From Pogostemon cablin (taxonomy: Eukaryota > Streptophyta > Magnoliopsida > Lamiales > Lamiaceae): a stretch of 64,000 nucleotides of DNA. A program made the position numbers and the translations under genes. The notes beneath the pieces are model-generated. The model was not told the DNA's origin. It was given only the letters and a program-made list of their open reading frames with translations, and made no database searches. How positions within the stretch are numbered: position 1 is the first letter of the stretch; every line of letters starts with the position of its first letter. The stretch is taken from assembly GCA_023678885.1 (NCBI GenBank), contig CM043000.1, forward strand, positions 20,382,729-20,446,728, given 5' to 3'. Below, piece by piece: positions 11,846-22,260 of the stretch.

Positions 11846-13969
11846 TCACTGAAGTTTAACAATGGCTGCTGGTGGAAGACGACCAACGCAGATCTCATGA
11901 ACCGTTGAGAAAAGAGGGAAAAGCTCTAACCATCCCCGATGGCTCAACACTTCATAGACCTCTTTTGCTGTCAACACACCCTAAGAAAATTTCCAAGACA
12001 ATTAATGTTGAAGAAATTATAAAAATAAATTAGTATGTAAGTTCAATTCTTAAAATTGGATTCAGATATCTTTCACATCAATACATGCACCAGCAAGATT
12101 TTATATTAATCGATTGTTGTCATGTAATCTTAGCATATCAAATGATACTACTGTTGTCACAAAGACAAATTAACAAAACTGCATAACTTTGGATTTTGAA
12201 CAGATTATAATGTAATTCTGTATGCAATGTGATATTGTGGTAATCTCCATAATATTCTACCTGCAATTTCTGGTCCCGCTGCTACAAGTTCATCAAAAGA
12301 TCTCTTCCCACCACTCCTAGCAAAAGCTTCGGCACATTTCCTGTTCCGACCTCCAACTGGCAATCAAAATATAATATGTGCTTAATATTGACAAGTCCTG
12401 TATTTAGTAGAACATAACAACTGGGAGCCAGTTATGCTGACATACAGCAAGTTGTAATTAAATCTGCAATGCCACAGCTCACAAACAACGTACTATCCTT
12501 GACAGAAGGAAAAAGTAGCTTCGACAAGGCCTTCATTTCTATCAGACCAATTCTCATTATTGCAGCCTAGTAATCACCATATAAACATATTAAGGTTGTG
12601 GATGATTGTGGTCCAACTACCAAGTTAAGGTTAGAATGGATACAGCACTTACCTTTGTGTTGTTGCCCATCTCCATACCATCCACATATCCTGTTTCCTT
12701 GACAGCACTTACCTTTGTGTTGTTACCCGGTTATCGTTGAGGACAGCATGACAACCTTACTAAAGCAAGCGAAAAGAACAGAAAATGTTGGGACATACCT
12801 GCTGCAATAGCCACGACATTTTTCAACGTTCCACAAAGTTCAATTCCTTCCACATCTTGGACCTATTTATATAAATTCGATGATACAACGAAAGAACATA
12901 TTATCATTGTAGAAACTGGAAACATTTAACTTACAGCTGACACCCTGAAGTATGAAGTGTTGAATAGCTGAACCCATTTCTCCGAGATCTCTCTATTCTC
13001 TCTGTATCCAACAGTAGCTTCACTAAAATTTTCCTTTGCAATCTGCACAGTAACTCAATGCTGTTTCACGTTACAGATAAGTTTATTACTATTAAGTATG
13101 GCATAAATATATCGTCAACGGATGCATCAGACATTTACCTCGTTAGCAATGTTTGCTCCCATTAGAACACTGCAATTAATTCCGAGCTGTTCCGAGATTA
13201 GGGACGAGATCATCCTTGTACCATTCATTTGCATCTCCATTCCCTTAATTAATGATATTGCTTCAGCATCTTTCCTAATCTTTCCCACCAATCTCCTACA
13301 AATGCCATCAATAAATTGATGGGGTGTCACAAATACTAACATGTTGGCATCTTTCACTGTCCAAAAGTTCAGATTGAAACTAATTAGAACAATAACAACA
13401 TTAACACCAAAGCAGCTATAGATCAATCCATTTAGCCATAAATGAGAATTAATCAAACAAACATTCAAAATCCGTATACCAGCATTTTCAAGATCGGTTT
13501 TTGCAATAACATTTTTGCCAAGCTTTATTCCAGGGAGATATTTCTCATTCACCTATAAAAAGGGACAGCAAGATAGAACTCTACAGTAACTATTAATACC
13601 AACAATTGAAAACAATTAATCAACCGAAAAAAAGACAATGATTACATTAGTTCGATTGATGAGAGCTGAGAGCTTTTCCCCAGTTTTCAATGTTTCCTCA
13701 ACACCCACATGCTCACTTCATCTGTTTCAAAAACAGAATGAGCAACGGACTATATGTACACATACAAAGCAGTTGTATTGATGAAGAGCTTATGGATTTA
13801 ATTCGCAGTATAGTAACAGATGAATTTTTATACTAAATCAGTAAATTATAAATAAAATAAAACCGTGAAATGATTGGAGCTTAAGAGTGTCGGAAGCAAT
13901 GAGCTTGGCGGCGACGCTCCCCCAATTGCCACTGCCAACAACCGTGACTCTCGACTTAGCTAGAGGCAT
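11846..13969 (-). pseudogene. Glycerol-3-phosphate dehydrogenase [NAD+] gene with two frame disruptions
   Basis: Ten exons on the minus strand: 13,864-13,969, 13,646-13,721, 13,480-13,552, 13,139-13,356, 12,935-13,042, 12,799-12,862, 12,653-12,690, 12,446-12,566, 12,261-12,356 and 11,846-11,980. The product would reduce dihydroxyacetone phosphate to glycerol-3-phosphate for lipid synthesis. Family marks are clear: the Rossmann motif VVGSGNWGSVAAKLIAS, SLIKGME, the substrate-binding LCGTLKNVVAIAAG with its lysine, and GGRNRKCAEAFAR. Exon 2 lacks one base (a TTT has become TT in the V-F-E-E stretch), shifting the frame to an early stop. Exon 9 is 96 bp, out of phase with its neighbours, with the conserved E-L-E-A-E block scrambled. 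Splice sites remain intact. The likely start is ATG-CCT at 13,969-13,967; no in-frame upstream ATG gives a transit peptide. Either a recent pseudogene or, for the exon 2 homopolymer, a sequencing error. Confidence 0.85.
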
Positions 13970-14009
13970 ATCGTACTTCCAGAGCAGGAGTGAGGATGGG
14001 GCGGAAATT

Positions 14010-14105
14010 AACGGAGGAGAGAGAAAATGTGGCGACGATTCAGAGAAGAAACGCAGTCGTATCGTCGCCGGAAGTGTTGATTCTGGGGAACTTCTATATA
14101 CATGA
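14010..14105 (-). other. Upstream open frame in the leader of the dehydrogenase copy
   Basis: On the minus strand an ATG at 14,105-14,103 opens a frame of about 31 codons that ends before the presumed main ATG and is out of frame with it. It is arginine-rich. The main frame is open upstream but lacks an ATG, so an ancestral transit peptide start may have been lost or lie in this shifted frame. Confidence 0.35.
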
Positions 14106-14109
14106 TGAG

Positions 14110-14590
<481 letters not shown>

Positions 14591-14904
14591 CAGAATAAAT
14601 TCAATCCTAACCATTTATTTTTAAAACAAATCTCAGTCACTCATTAAAAATATTAAATAATTATAATTATGACTTATTCAAATTAGGAAATAAGATTTTA
14701 TTTAATAAAAAATTAACAATATTAAATTGACCAATCAAATTATATAAAAGCAGAATAAATTCAATCATGGACATCTATTTTTAAAACAAATCTAAGCCAC
14801 CCATTAAAATAATTAAATAATTACAATTACGACCTTTTCAAATTAGGAAATAAGATTTTATTTAATAAAAAATTAATAATATTAAATAGACCAATCAAAT
14901 TGCA

Positions 14905-15300
14905 GGGATGGAAAGACTCAAGCCCACAGAATTAGGTCAAATAATCCATTGACCAATCAGCCCATGCCCACAAAATTAGGTCAAATAATCCATTAACCAA
15001 TCAAATTGCGAGTTATATATGGGGCTTCCTCACCCTTCACCTACATAAGGAGCCCTCCTCCATTCATTTCAAACAAACCGAGAACGATTCTCTAAGAAGA
15101 TCAAAGACTTCAGAATTGTCTGAATAGTTCTTCGAATTCTTCAACGAGAATTAACTCAAGAGCGGAATACATATGAGATTCAGGTTCTAAACCGCTTGGA
15201 TCAAGTGTTCTACAGTTAAAAATTTGAACAGTCTATAATCTGGTTTTAAACCGTCCGGATTAAGCGTTCTATAGTAAAAAATTTGAACGGCTTATAATCT
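14905..15300 (+). repeat. Captured promoter or LTR-like segment with internal duplication
   Basis: A stretch of more balanced composition than its surroundings. It holds a TATATATGGGGC box near 15,014 followed by CCTACATAAGGAGCCC and a leader-like stretch CAAACCGAGAACGATTCTC, a layout common in plant LTRs. Two further duplications are visible: AATTAGGTCAAATAATCCAT occurs twice near 14,930-15,000, and a unit of about 60 bp containing TCTAAACCG...ATAATCTG is repeated at about 15,186-15,300. No matching second LTR is in the window, so it may be a solo or captured fragment. Confidence 0.4.
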
Positions 15301-15818
15301 GAGATATTAAAATAATTATAATTATGACTTTTCAAATTAGAAAATAAGATATTATTTATTAAAAAATTAATAATATTAAATATAAATCCTAGCCATCTAT
15401 TTTTCAAAATAAATCTCAATAAAAAAAATAAAATCCTGACCATCTATTTCTCAAATAAATCTCAGTCACCCATTGAAATAATTAAATTAAATAATTATAT
15501 TAAATCTAATCCTGACCCTGACCATCTATTTCTCAAACAAATTTCAGACACTCAATAAAATAATTAAATTAAATAATTGTAATTATGACTTTTTCAAATT
15601 AGGAAATAATTTAATTCAATCTAGAATAAATTCAATTTTGGCAATTTATTTATTAAACAAATCTGTCTCATTAAAATAATTAAATAATTATAATAAATCC
15701 AATTCTGACCATTTATTTCTCACACAAATTTCAGTCACCCAATAAATAATTAAATAATTATAATTGTGACCCTTTCAAATTAGAAAATAATATATTATTT
15801 ATTATAAAATTAATAATA

Positions 15819-16108
15819 CTCCCACCATCCTACGTATTTTTACATACTTTTCATTTTGGGATGTCTCATGTATTTTTACTCATTCCATTAATAGAAAAAA
15901 TGCATAATATTTTATTACCTATTTTTTACAATCCCAACAACTTTAATAACTTTTTTACACTTTATTCATCATTCCCCACAACTTTATTTACCTTTTCTTT
16001 TTAAATCACAAATTTATCTCTACTTTTTCTTACATAATATATTAAAAAAAAACACGTCTTAATCTCCGTACTCATAAAAATGGGTAAAAATACTCGAGAC
16101 GGAGGGAG
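15819..16108. mobile_element. Stowaway-type MITE inside the Helitron complex
   Basis: A 290-bp element with left end CTCCCACCATCCTACGTATT and right end ATACTCGAGACGGAGGGAG, imperfect complements of each other. The left flank is TA (15,817-15,818); the right flank has decayed to CA. No coding content. Confidence 0.75.
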
Positions 16109-16229
16109 CATTAAATATAAATCAAATCCTAACCATCTATTTTTCAAACAAATCTCAACTATTTATTAAAATAATTAAATAATCGTAATTATAACATTTT
16201 CAAATTAGGAAATAATTTATTGTTTCCAA

Positions 16230-18136
16230 AGGGTTTAAGGTTTTAGGGTTTAGGGTTTAAGGGTTTCAGGGTTTATCTTAAACAAATCTAAATCACTCAT
16301 TAAAATAATTAAATAATTATAATTATGATTTTTTCAAATTAGAAAATAAGATTATTTATTAAAAAATTAATAATATTAAATATAAATTCAATCCTAACAA
16401 TCTATTTTTCATTCAAATCTCAACCACCCATTAAAATAGTTAAATAATTGTAATTATAACCTTTTCAAATTAGAAAATAATTTAATGTTTCCAAAGGGTC
16501 TAGGGTTTAGACTTTTTCAAATCAGGAAATAATTTCACCAATTAAAATAATTAAATAATTATAATTATAACTTTTTTAAATTAGAAAATAAGAAATTAAT
16601 TATTAAAAAATTAACAATATTAATCCAATCCTAACCATCTATTTTTTAAAAAAATTTCAACCACCTATTAAAATAATTAAATAATTATAATTATGGCTTT
16701 CTCAAATTAGGAAATAATATATTATTTATTAAAAAAATTAATAATATTAATTCAATCCTGACCAAGCCATCCATTAAAATAATTATTTAATTTAATATTT
16801 TCAAATGGTTTAGGGTTTAGTTCTTAAACAAAATAATTATAATTACGACTTTTTAAAATCAGGAAATAAGATATTATGTATTAAAAAAACTAATAATATT
16901 AATCCTGACCAAACCTTCCATTAAAATAATTATTTAATTTAATATTTTTAAAGGGTTTAGGGTTTAAGGTTTTAGGGTTGATTTTAGGGGTAGGGTTTAG
17001 GCTTTTAGGGTTTTAGGATTTGTGGCATAATATTTTTATATGATCAAATCCTGGTCATCTATTTATTTAACAAATCTCAGCCACCCAAAATAAATCCAAT
17101 GATGGTAATCTATTTCTCAAACAAATCTCAGACACCCAATAATTTTAATGAAATAATTATAATTATGACCTTTTCAAATTAGGAAATAAGATATTATTTA
17201 TTAAAAAATTAATAATAAATTAGAAAATAAGATATTATTTATTAAAAAATTAATAATATTAATCCAATCTTGACCATCTATTTCTTAAATAAATCTCAGC
17301 CACCCACAATGTTTATCCACAAAAAAAATGGTATGCATTTTTTAAGTTGAACTCAATTATATACTCCCTTCGTCCCACACTAAGGGTAGTTTTTATTTTT
17401 TGACACGTAGATTAAGGAGTATTATTATTTAATGTATAGTGGGTAGTTGTATTAATGGGAGTGTGGATCCCATATTTTAATTGTATTAGTGGGTTTGTGG
17501 GTCTCATGTGTGTAAAAAAGAAAAGTGAACTCTTTGGGTGAGACGACCAAAATAGAAAAAAATAGACTCTTTGGATGGGACGGAGAGAGTATTAATTTTT
17601 CAAAACAACTTATTCTGCAATAAACATCGAATATCTACATGTTTCAGATGAAATATTCTTTTATTTATATTGTAACCAATATTGCGTTCGAAAGGGTTCA
17701 TCAATTCACTAAGATGTGTAAACAATAAATGATTTTGAATTGTGTAAATCAATAATATAGAATCTGATCCTATAATTTAGAAAAATAAAAATTTTATTGA
17801 TGCATTTTAATTTGTTATATTATGAGATAATTAAAAAAATAAATAAAGAAATAATACGACAACAAGATTCAAACCACACCAAAACCGGATGAGAGAAGCT
17901 CAAACAAATCTCAACCACCCATTAAAATAATTAAATAATTATAATTATAACTTTTTCAAATTAGGAAATAAGATAATTAAATAATTATAATTATGACTTT
18001 TTCAAATTAAGAATCAAAATATTATTTATTAAAAAATTAATAATATTAAATATAAATCTAATCATAATCATCAAAGGTTTTAGGATTTAGGATTTAGGGG
18101 TTTAGGGTTTTAGGGTTTAGGATTTTAGGGTTTATG
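16230..18136. repeat. Interstitial telomere-like TTTAGGG clusters
   Basis: Degenerate plant telomere motifs (TTTAGGG and TTTTAGGG) cluster at 16,230-16,275, 16,497-16,510, 16,808-16,820, 16,951-17,030 and 18,074-18,136, each placed within a copy of the AT-rich repeat unit. The recurring position suggests amplification together with the repeat rather than five independent events. Confidence 0.7.
17364..17589. mobile_element. Stowaway-type MITE inside the Helitron complex
   Basis: A 226-bp element with ends CTCCCTTCGTCCCACAC and the complement of GGATGGGACGGAGAGAG, flanked by TA at 17,362-17,363 and 17,590-17,591. The interior carries TAGTGGGTTTGTGGG-type blocks also seen in the element at 34,227-34,432. 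Confidence 0.85.
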
Positions 18137-18505
18137 GCATAATGTTTTTAGATGGTAAAATTATGACCATATATTTCTAAAACAAATCTCAGCAACTCAT
18201 TAAAATTATTAAATAATTGTAATTATGAATCATCTCACTTCATATTCAAATAAATATTATTCGGTTCAAACATCATAAAATTAAGTGAAATTGTTGTTGC
18301 CCTAAAAATAACACATCCCGTGCAACGCACGGGTGCCCATAATCCCTAATTTATTATAATTAAGCATCTCCGCATGTAATACTAATTTCACTCACTTTAA
18401 TTATTATTTAATTGATGATTAATTGTACATACAACTCAAGTGTTTTGTTCTTGAGTTATTAATTGTGTGAGGATGGTATGAAGTCATATGACGAATCTAT
18501 ACAAT

Positions 18506-18664
18506 TTCGAAAGCAATACTATATTTGATGTTTGGAAAGCCAAAGAGAAGGGTGCAGATGGATCCTGGCTCTGGTACACCACCGATGATACGGTGTATGA
18601 TGCTGTGAAGTCGATGACTCAACACAATGTTGGAGCTCTGGTTGTTGTTAAACCGGGGAAGTAG
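18506..18664 (+). pseudogene. Captured exon of a CBS-domain (CBSX3-like) gene
   Basis: An open stretch of 52 codons before a TAG reads FESNTIFDVWKAKEKGADGS, followed by WLWYTTDDTVYDAVKSMTQH and NVGALVVVKPGK. This matches the start of the first CBS domain of the mitochondrial CBSX3 family, which regulates thioredoxin in mitochondria. Only this exon is present, with no transit peptide, second CBS domain or downstream exons. It is flanked by two Helitron-type hairpin ends and by the AT-rich repeat unit, so gene capture by a Helitron is the simplest explanation. The stop directly after the exon probably comes from intron sequence copied along with it. The family assignment is from memory of the conserved sequence and is fairly secure. 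Confidence 0.82.
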
Positions 18665-18957
18665 AGCTCAATTGCTGTAATTAATAATTATAATTTTTTT
18701 CAAATTATGAAATAATTTAGTCCAATATAGAATAAATCCAATCTTGACCATGTATTTCTTAAACAAATCTCAGTCACCTCTCAGCTACCCATTAGAATAA
18801 TTAAATAATTATAATAATCTAATCCTAACCATCTATTTCTCAAACAAATCATATAATTCAAATAAATATTATTCGGTCAAAAATCATAAAATTAAGCGAA
18901 GTTATTGCCCTAAAACTAACACATACCGTGCAACGCACGGGTTAGCTACTAGTATAG

Positions 18958-19649
18958 CTAATATTACATGAATGACATTAATTTAATTAAAAATTATTCT
19001 AAATTAATTTAGTTGTACCATTGAATTAAAAAATTTCCAACTACTACTATATATTTATTGTAAAATAATTTTTTTTATTTAAAAAAATGCACCCCTATTT
19101 GTGAAATTATTTACATGCTTCACAAAATCATTTACCAGTTTCACATATTCATAGACTTTCATTTATTTAGAATTTTATTTTAATTTTAGTTTCTTAATTT
19201 TGGATTTTTTATGTTTTAGCTCTCACATTAATGCAAAATTTTGATCAAAATCAATCATCTCATGCACTTGATTTCTTTGTATGAAAAAAAAAAAACAGCT
19301 CTTCCTTTTAATGCATTATTGAATAAAAAAATCATTTTCTTATGCTATATTCAACTAAATACAAACATGTATTTAAGGGACGAACATATTATATTGACTT
19401 AATCTTTTCCTATATTTATACATATGAAATCAACCGTTTAGCGCCATAATAGATTAACAAGCTAATATTGACCTTAATTTTTCACACTAATTTCCACTAA
19501 AATATTTAAATAATTTGCATGCAATTTTATCCAAAGAACATGCACATACACACACGAATACATTCAATTTAGTATATATTATCCTTCCATACTTTCTCTT
19601 CTTGTTTGCCTTTCTACTTCTCCACCCTTCATTCATTTACATGCTCTAA
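18958..19649. other. Spacer and promoter region of the arabinogalactan gene
   Basis: AT-rich sequence without an open frame, ending in the promoter of the downstream gene. Confidence 0.45.
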
Positions 19650-19657
19650 TATAAATA
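19650..19657 (+). promoter_or_regulatory. TATA box
   Basis: TATAAATA lies 42 bp before the ATG of the arabinogalactan gene. With the usual spacing this predicts a very short 5' leader of roughly 10 nucleotides. Confidence 0.6.
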
Positions 19658-19691
19658 CACACCACCTTGTAATAAAACTAACCCTACAAAA

Positions 19692-20138
19692 ATGGCACAC
19701 CAACGGGTTGTTCTTACACTAATCTTCATCGCCGCCGTTGCAACGGTTGTTTCCGGCGCTTCTTCGCCGAGCAGCTCACCGTCATCGTCACCGGCCGCCG
19801 CTCCAACAAAGGCAACCGCCACCACCCCGAAAGCCTCCCCCGTGCCATCTGCAGCCCCACTGCCGTCCACTAAAGCAGCTCCGGTACCGGCCTCCACCAT
19901 CTCCGCCACTCCGGGACTCTCCCCGGTGGGATCTCCGCTAGGGGATCCCTTATCTCCGCCGTCGCCCTTAGATGAGGCCATGTCCCCCCTCGTCGAAGCC
20001 GCCACTCCTTTGCTAGCTCCCGGCGCTGCTGCACCGGGCCCCGGCGATGTCGCGGCTGACACGCCTAGCGGCGCCGCTTGCTTGAAGGTCTATGCCGCCA
20101 TCGGCACCACCGCCGCCGTCGGAATTTTGTTTTTCTAA
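19692..20138 (+). CDS. Classical arabinogalactan protein
   Basis: A single-exon gene for 148 residues. Residues 1-22 form a signal peptide (hydrophobic core VVLTLIFIAAVATVV). The middle, about 23-120, is almost only Pro, Ala, Ser and Thr, with many AP, SP, TP and PS pairs that become hydroxyproline and carry arabinogalactan chains. The last residues form a hydrophobic tail (AAIGTTAAVGILFF) preceded by small residues, the pattern for replacement by a GPI anchor. The product would sit on the outer face of the plasma membrane and in the wall. The gene is GC-rich compared with its surroundings. Length and layout match the family; the precise member cannot be named. Confidence 0.92.
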   Translation: MAHQRVVLTLIFIAAVATVVSGASSPSSSPSSSPAAAPTKATATTPKASPVPSAAPLPSTKAAPVPASTISATPGLSPVGSPLGDPLSPPSPLDEAMSPLVEAATPLLAPGAAAPGPGDVAADTPSGAACLKVYAAIGTTAAVGILFF

Positions 20139-20868
20139 ATGTCGGTAGATCGCTCGTTCGTTAATTTTGAGTATGTTTTTTATTCATTAGTTTAATTGTG
20201 ATTATGAGTTTTTTTAGATTAGTTATTTAATTATATGTACGTGCTAGAAAATCATCAACGAAATTTTTCATTGATTGAGGATTTTTTTTTTCAGTTATTG
20301 ACATTAATCTAAGCTAGACGATTGTCAATATCTTCATCTATTTCATATTTAATTTATACAACGTTAATTTTGATTTTTGGTGATATTATCTATTTTATTT
20401 ATTAATTTTATCTATGTCCATTTTAATTTTATTTGATTTCATATGAAATTAATTAAACAATAATTCCTTATCGGAAAATTGGTCGCTCGATGGATTTCTT
20501 ATATGGCCATATTAATTTAACACATACGAATAAGAATGATTTAATTAAAAATTACACCTTAAATTAATATGAGAGAAATCCTAGTCACATGAATTACTAG
20601 ATTTAGTAAAGAATCCAAAAAATTTGAATTAAAGTTATCTGAATATTTGGTTATTAAAGACTAGTTTGATTTTTTTCTGAAGTAGTTTGACAATAAAAGC
20701 AGTCCACTTCGTGGAAGACCAAAAATCAAATGGCCACTATTCTTGAATATCAGCTACATATTTGAACACCAATCACGCAAGAATTGGAGGAATACAAGTG
20801 TAGAAATTCACAAGTCATAAACTAGGCCCAATTTGACATGAGCTCTTCTTTTAGCACAAAATGCATGA
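20139..20868. other. Intergenic spacer
   Basis: 3' untranslated region of the arabinogalactan gene followed by AT-rich sequence. No gene or recognised repeat. Confidence 0.4.
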
Positions 20869-22251
20869 TTTATATTTGAGTTAAATTCATTTTTGCCCTT
20901 AACTAAGAGAAATTTCGATTATTGCACTAAAAAAGATAAGTTAGTTCAATTTTGTCCTATAACTAACCAATTTCATCAATTTTTGCCCAATTTTGGTCAG
21001 AAAATGCGAATTTCTCTGGAATCCGCCACGTCATGCTTCAATTTGGGGATTTCCGACTGGTCAATCAGACGTGACAATTTTGACTTTTTTTAGTCAATAA
21101 ATCCGCTACGTCATATCCCACCAAATATTTTTATTTATTTTTTAATTTTCCACATCATCTATACATTAATATTATAATTTAAATCATAAAATAAATTTGA
21201 ATACAATTGTAATTTTTAAAAAATAAATTAGCAGCCAACACAATTTTGAACTCTTAATATCTAAAAATATTTTATTTTAATATTTTTAATTATCTAAAAA
21301 TATTTAATAACATAAAAAAATTAAAATATTATTTCTGGCTGATGAGGGAGTTAGGCTCTTGGCAATGGCTGACAATATGAGGGGTGGTGACCATCAGCTG
21401 CTTCCATTGATGAGCAATACGCGCAGCCCACCAGAAATCCACAGGGGGCTCATGTAATACAGCAAGAATGTGGCGCAAACTGCGAACTCAAACTGCAAGC
21501 ACGTCAACACAGTAACTAGACGAGCCGATGACCCTTTCGCCGACAGGAGGTCCCTGGAACCCGGATCTGCCCACGTCGGCCTCCCCTTCTTCTTCTTCGT
21601 CGCGATCGGCCCCATCTTCTTGCCAGATTCTACGGCGGAGCTATTCTCTCTCTCCTCTCTCTACGGTGACGGAAGGCACCGGAGACCAGTTGACTCCGTC
21701 TATGAGTCGCCGGATTGATACCGTGGCTCGGCTTCAACACAGCACGCACGGCCGCCGGTTAGCCCACGACGACAAGCGTCAAATCTGAAGTTCATCGTGT
21801 TCTTCGATTTGTGGATCTTCTTCCATTTTTGTTTTTTGTTTTTCATGTTGTTTTTTTTGTTTTTTTAATTTTGGTTTTCTGGAATTCAGTTTATATGTTT
21901 ATTTATTTATTTAATATTTTCATTTTAAATTTTAATTTCTGATTTAATTTATATTTACTATTATATGATGTGGAAAATTAAAAAATTGTGGCATATGAGG
22001 TGACGAATTTATTGGCTCACATTTAGTCAAAATTGTCACGTAGGTAAGACCAATCAGAAACCCCAAATTAAAGCCTCATGTGTGGCTAAGGCTAGGTTTT
22101 TCGGCAAAATTCGCATTTTCCGGAGAAAATTGGACAAAAATTAATGAAGTTGGTTCGTTATAGAGCAAAATTGAACAACTTATCTTTTTTAGGGCAAAAA
22201 TAAAAAATTCTCTTAGTTATGGGCAAAAAATAAATTTAACTCTTTATATTT
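20869..22251. mobile_element. Mutator-like element (Pack-MULE type) with 9-bp target duplication
   Basis: The element spans 20,878-22,242 (1,365 bp) and is flanked by a perfect 9-bp duplication TTTATATTT (20,869-20,877 and 22,243-22,251). Its long terminal inverted repeats start GAGTTAAATTCATTTTTGCC on the left and GAGTTAAATTTATTTTTTGC (complement of the right end), and remain similar inward for well over 150 bp. The 9-bp duplication plus long inverted repeats are the Mutator signature. No transposase is present. The centre, about 21,340-21,790, is GC-rich and unlike the AT-rich arms. Confidence 0.9.
21340..21790 (-). pseudogene. GC-rich host-like segment captured in the Mutator-like element
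   Basis: On the minus strand an ATG at 21,615 opens a 73-codon frame. It begins MGPIATKKKKGRPTWADPGS and later has a hydrophobic stretch LQFEFAVCATFLLYYMSPLW, ending at 21,394. Upstream of the ATG (21,620-21,780) the sequence resembles a plant 5' leader rich in GA and CT. The sharp change of base composition from the arms suggests that it was copied from a host gene, probably its first exon. I do not recognise the parent gene. Open frames on the plus strand here are shadows. Confidence 0.5.
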
Positions 22252-22260
22252 TTATATATA

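Noticed and set aside
19646..20062. Minus-strand frame of 138 codons
   Set aside because: Antisense shadow of the arabinogalactan gene; the plus strand has the signal peptide, Pro-rich core and anchor signal.
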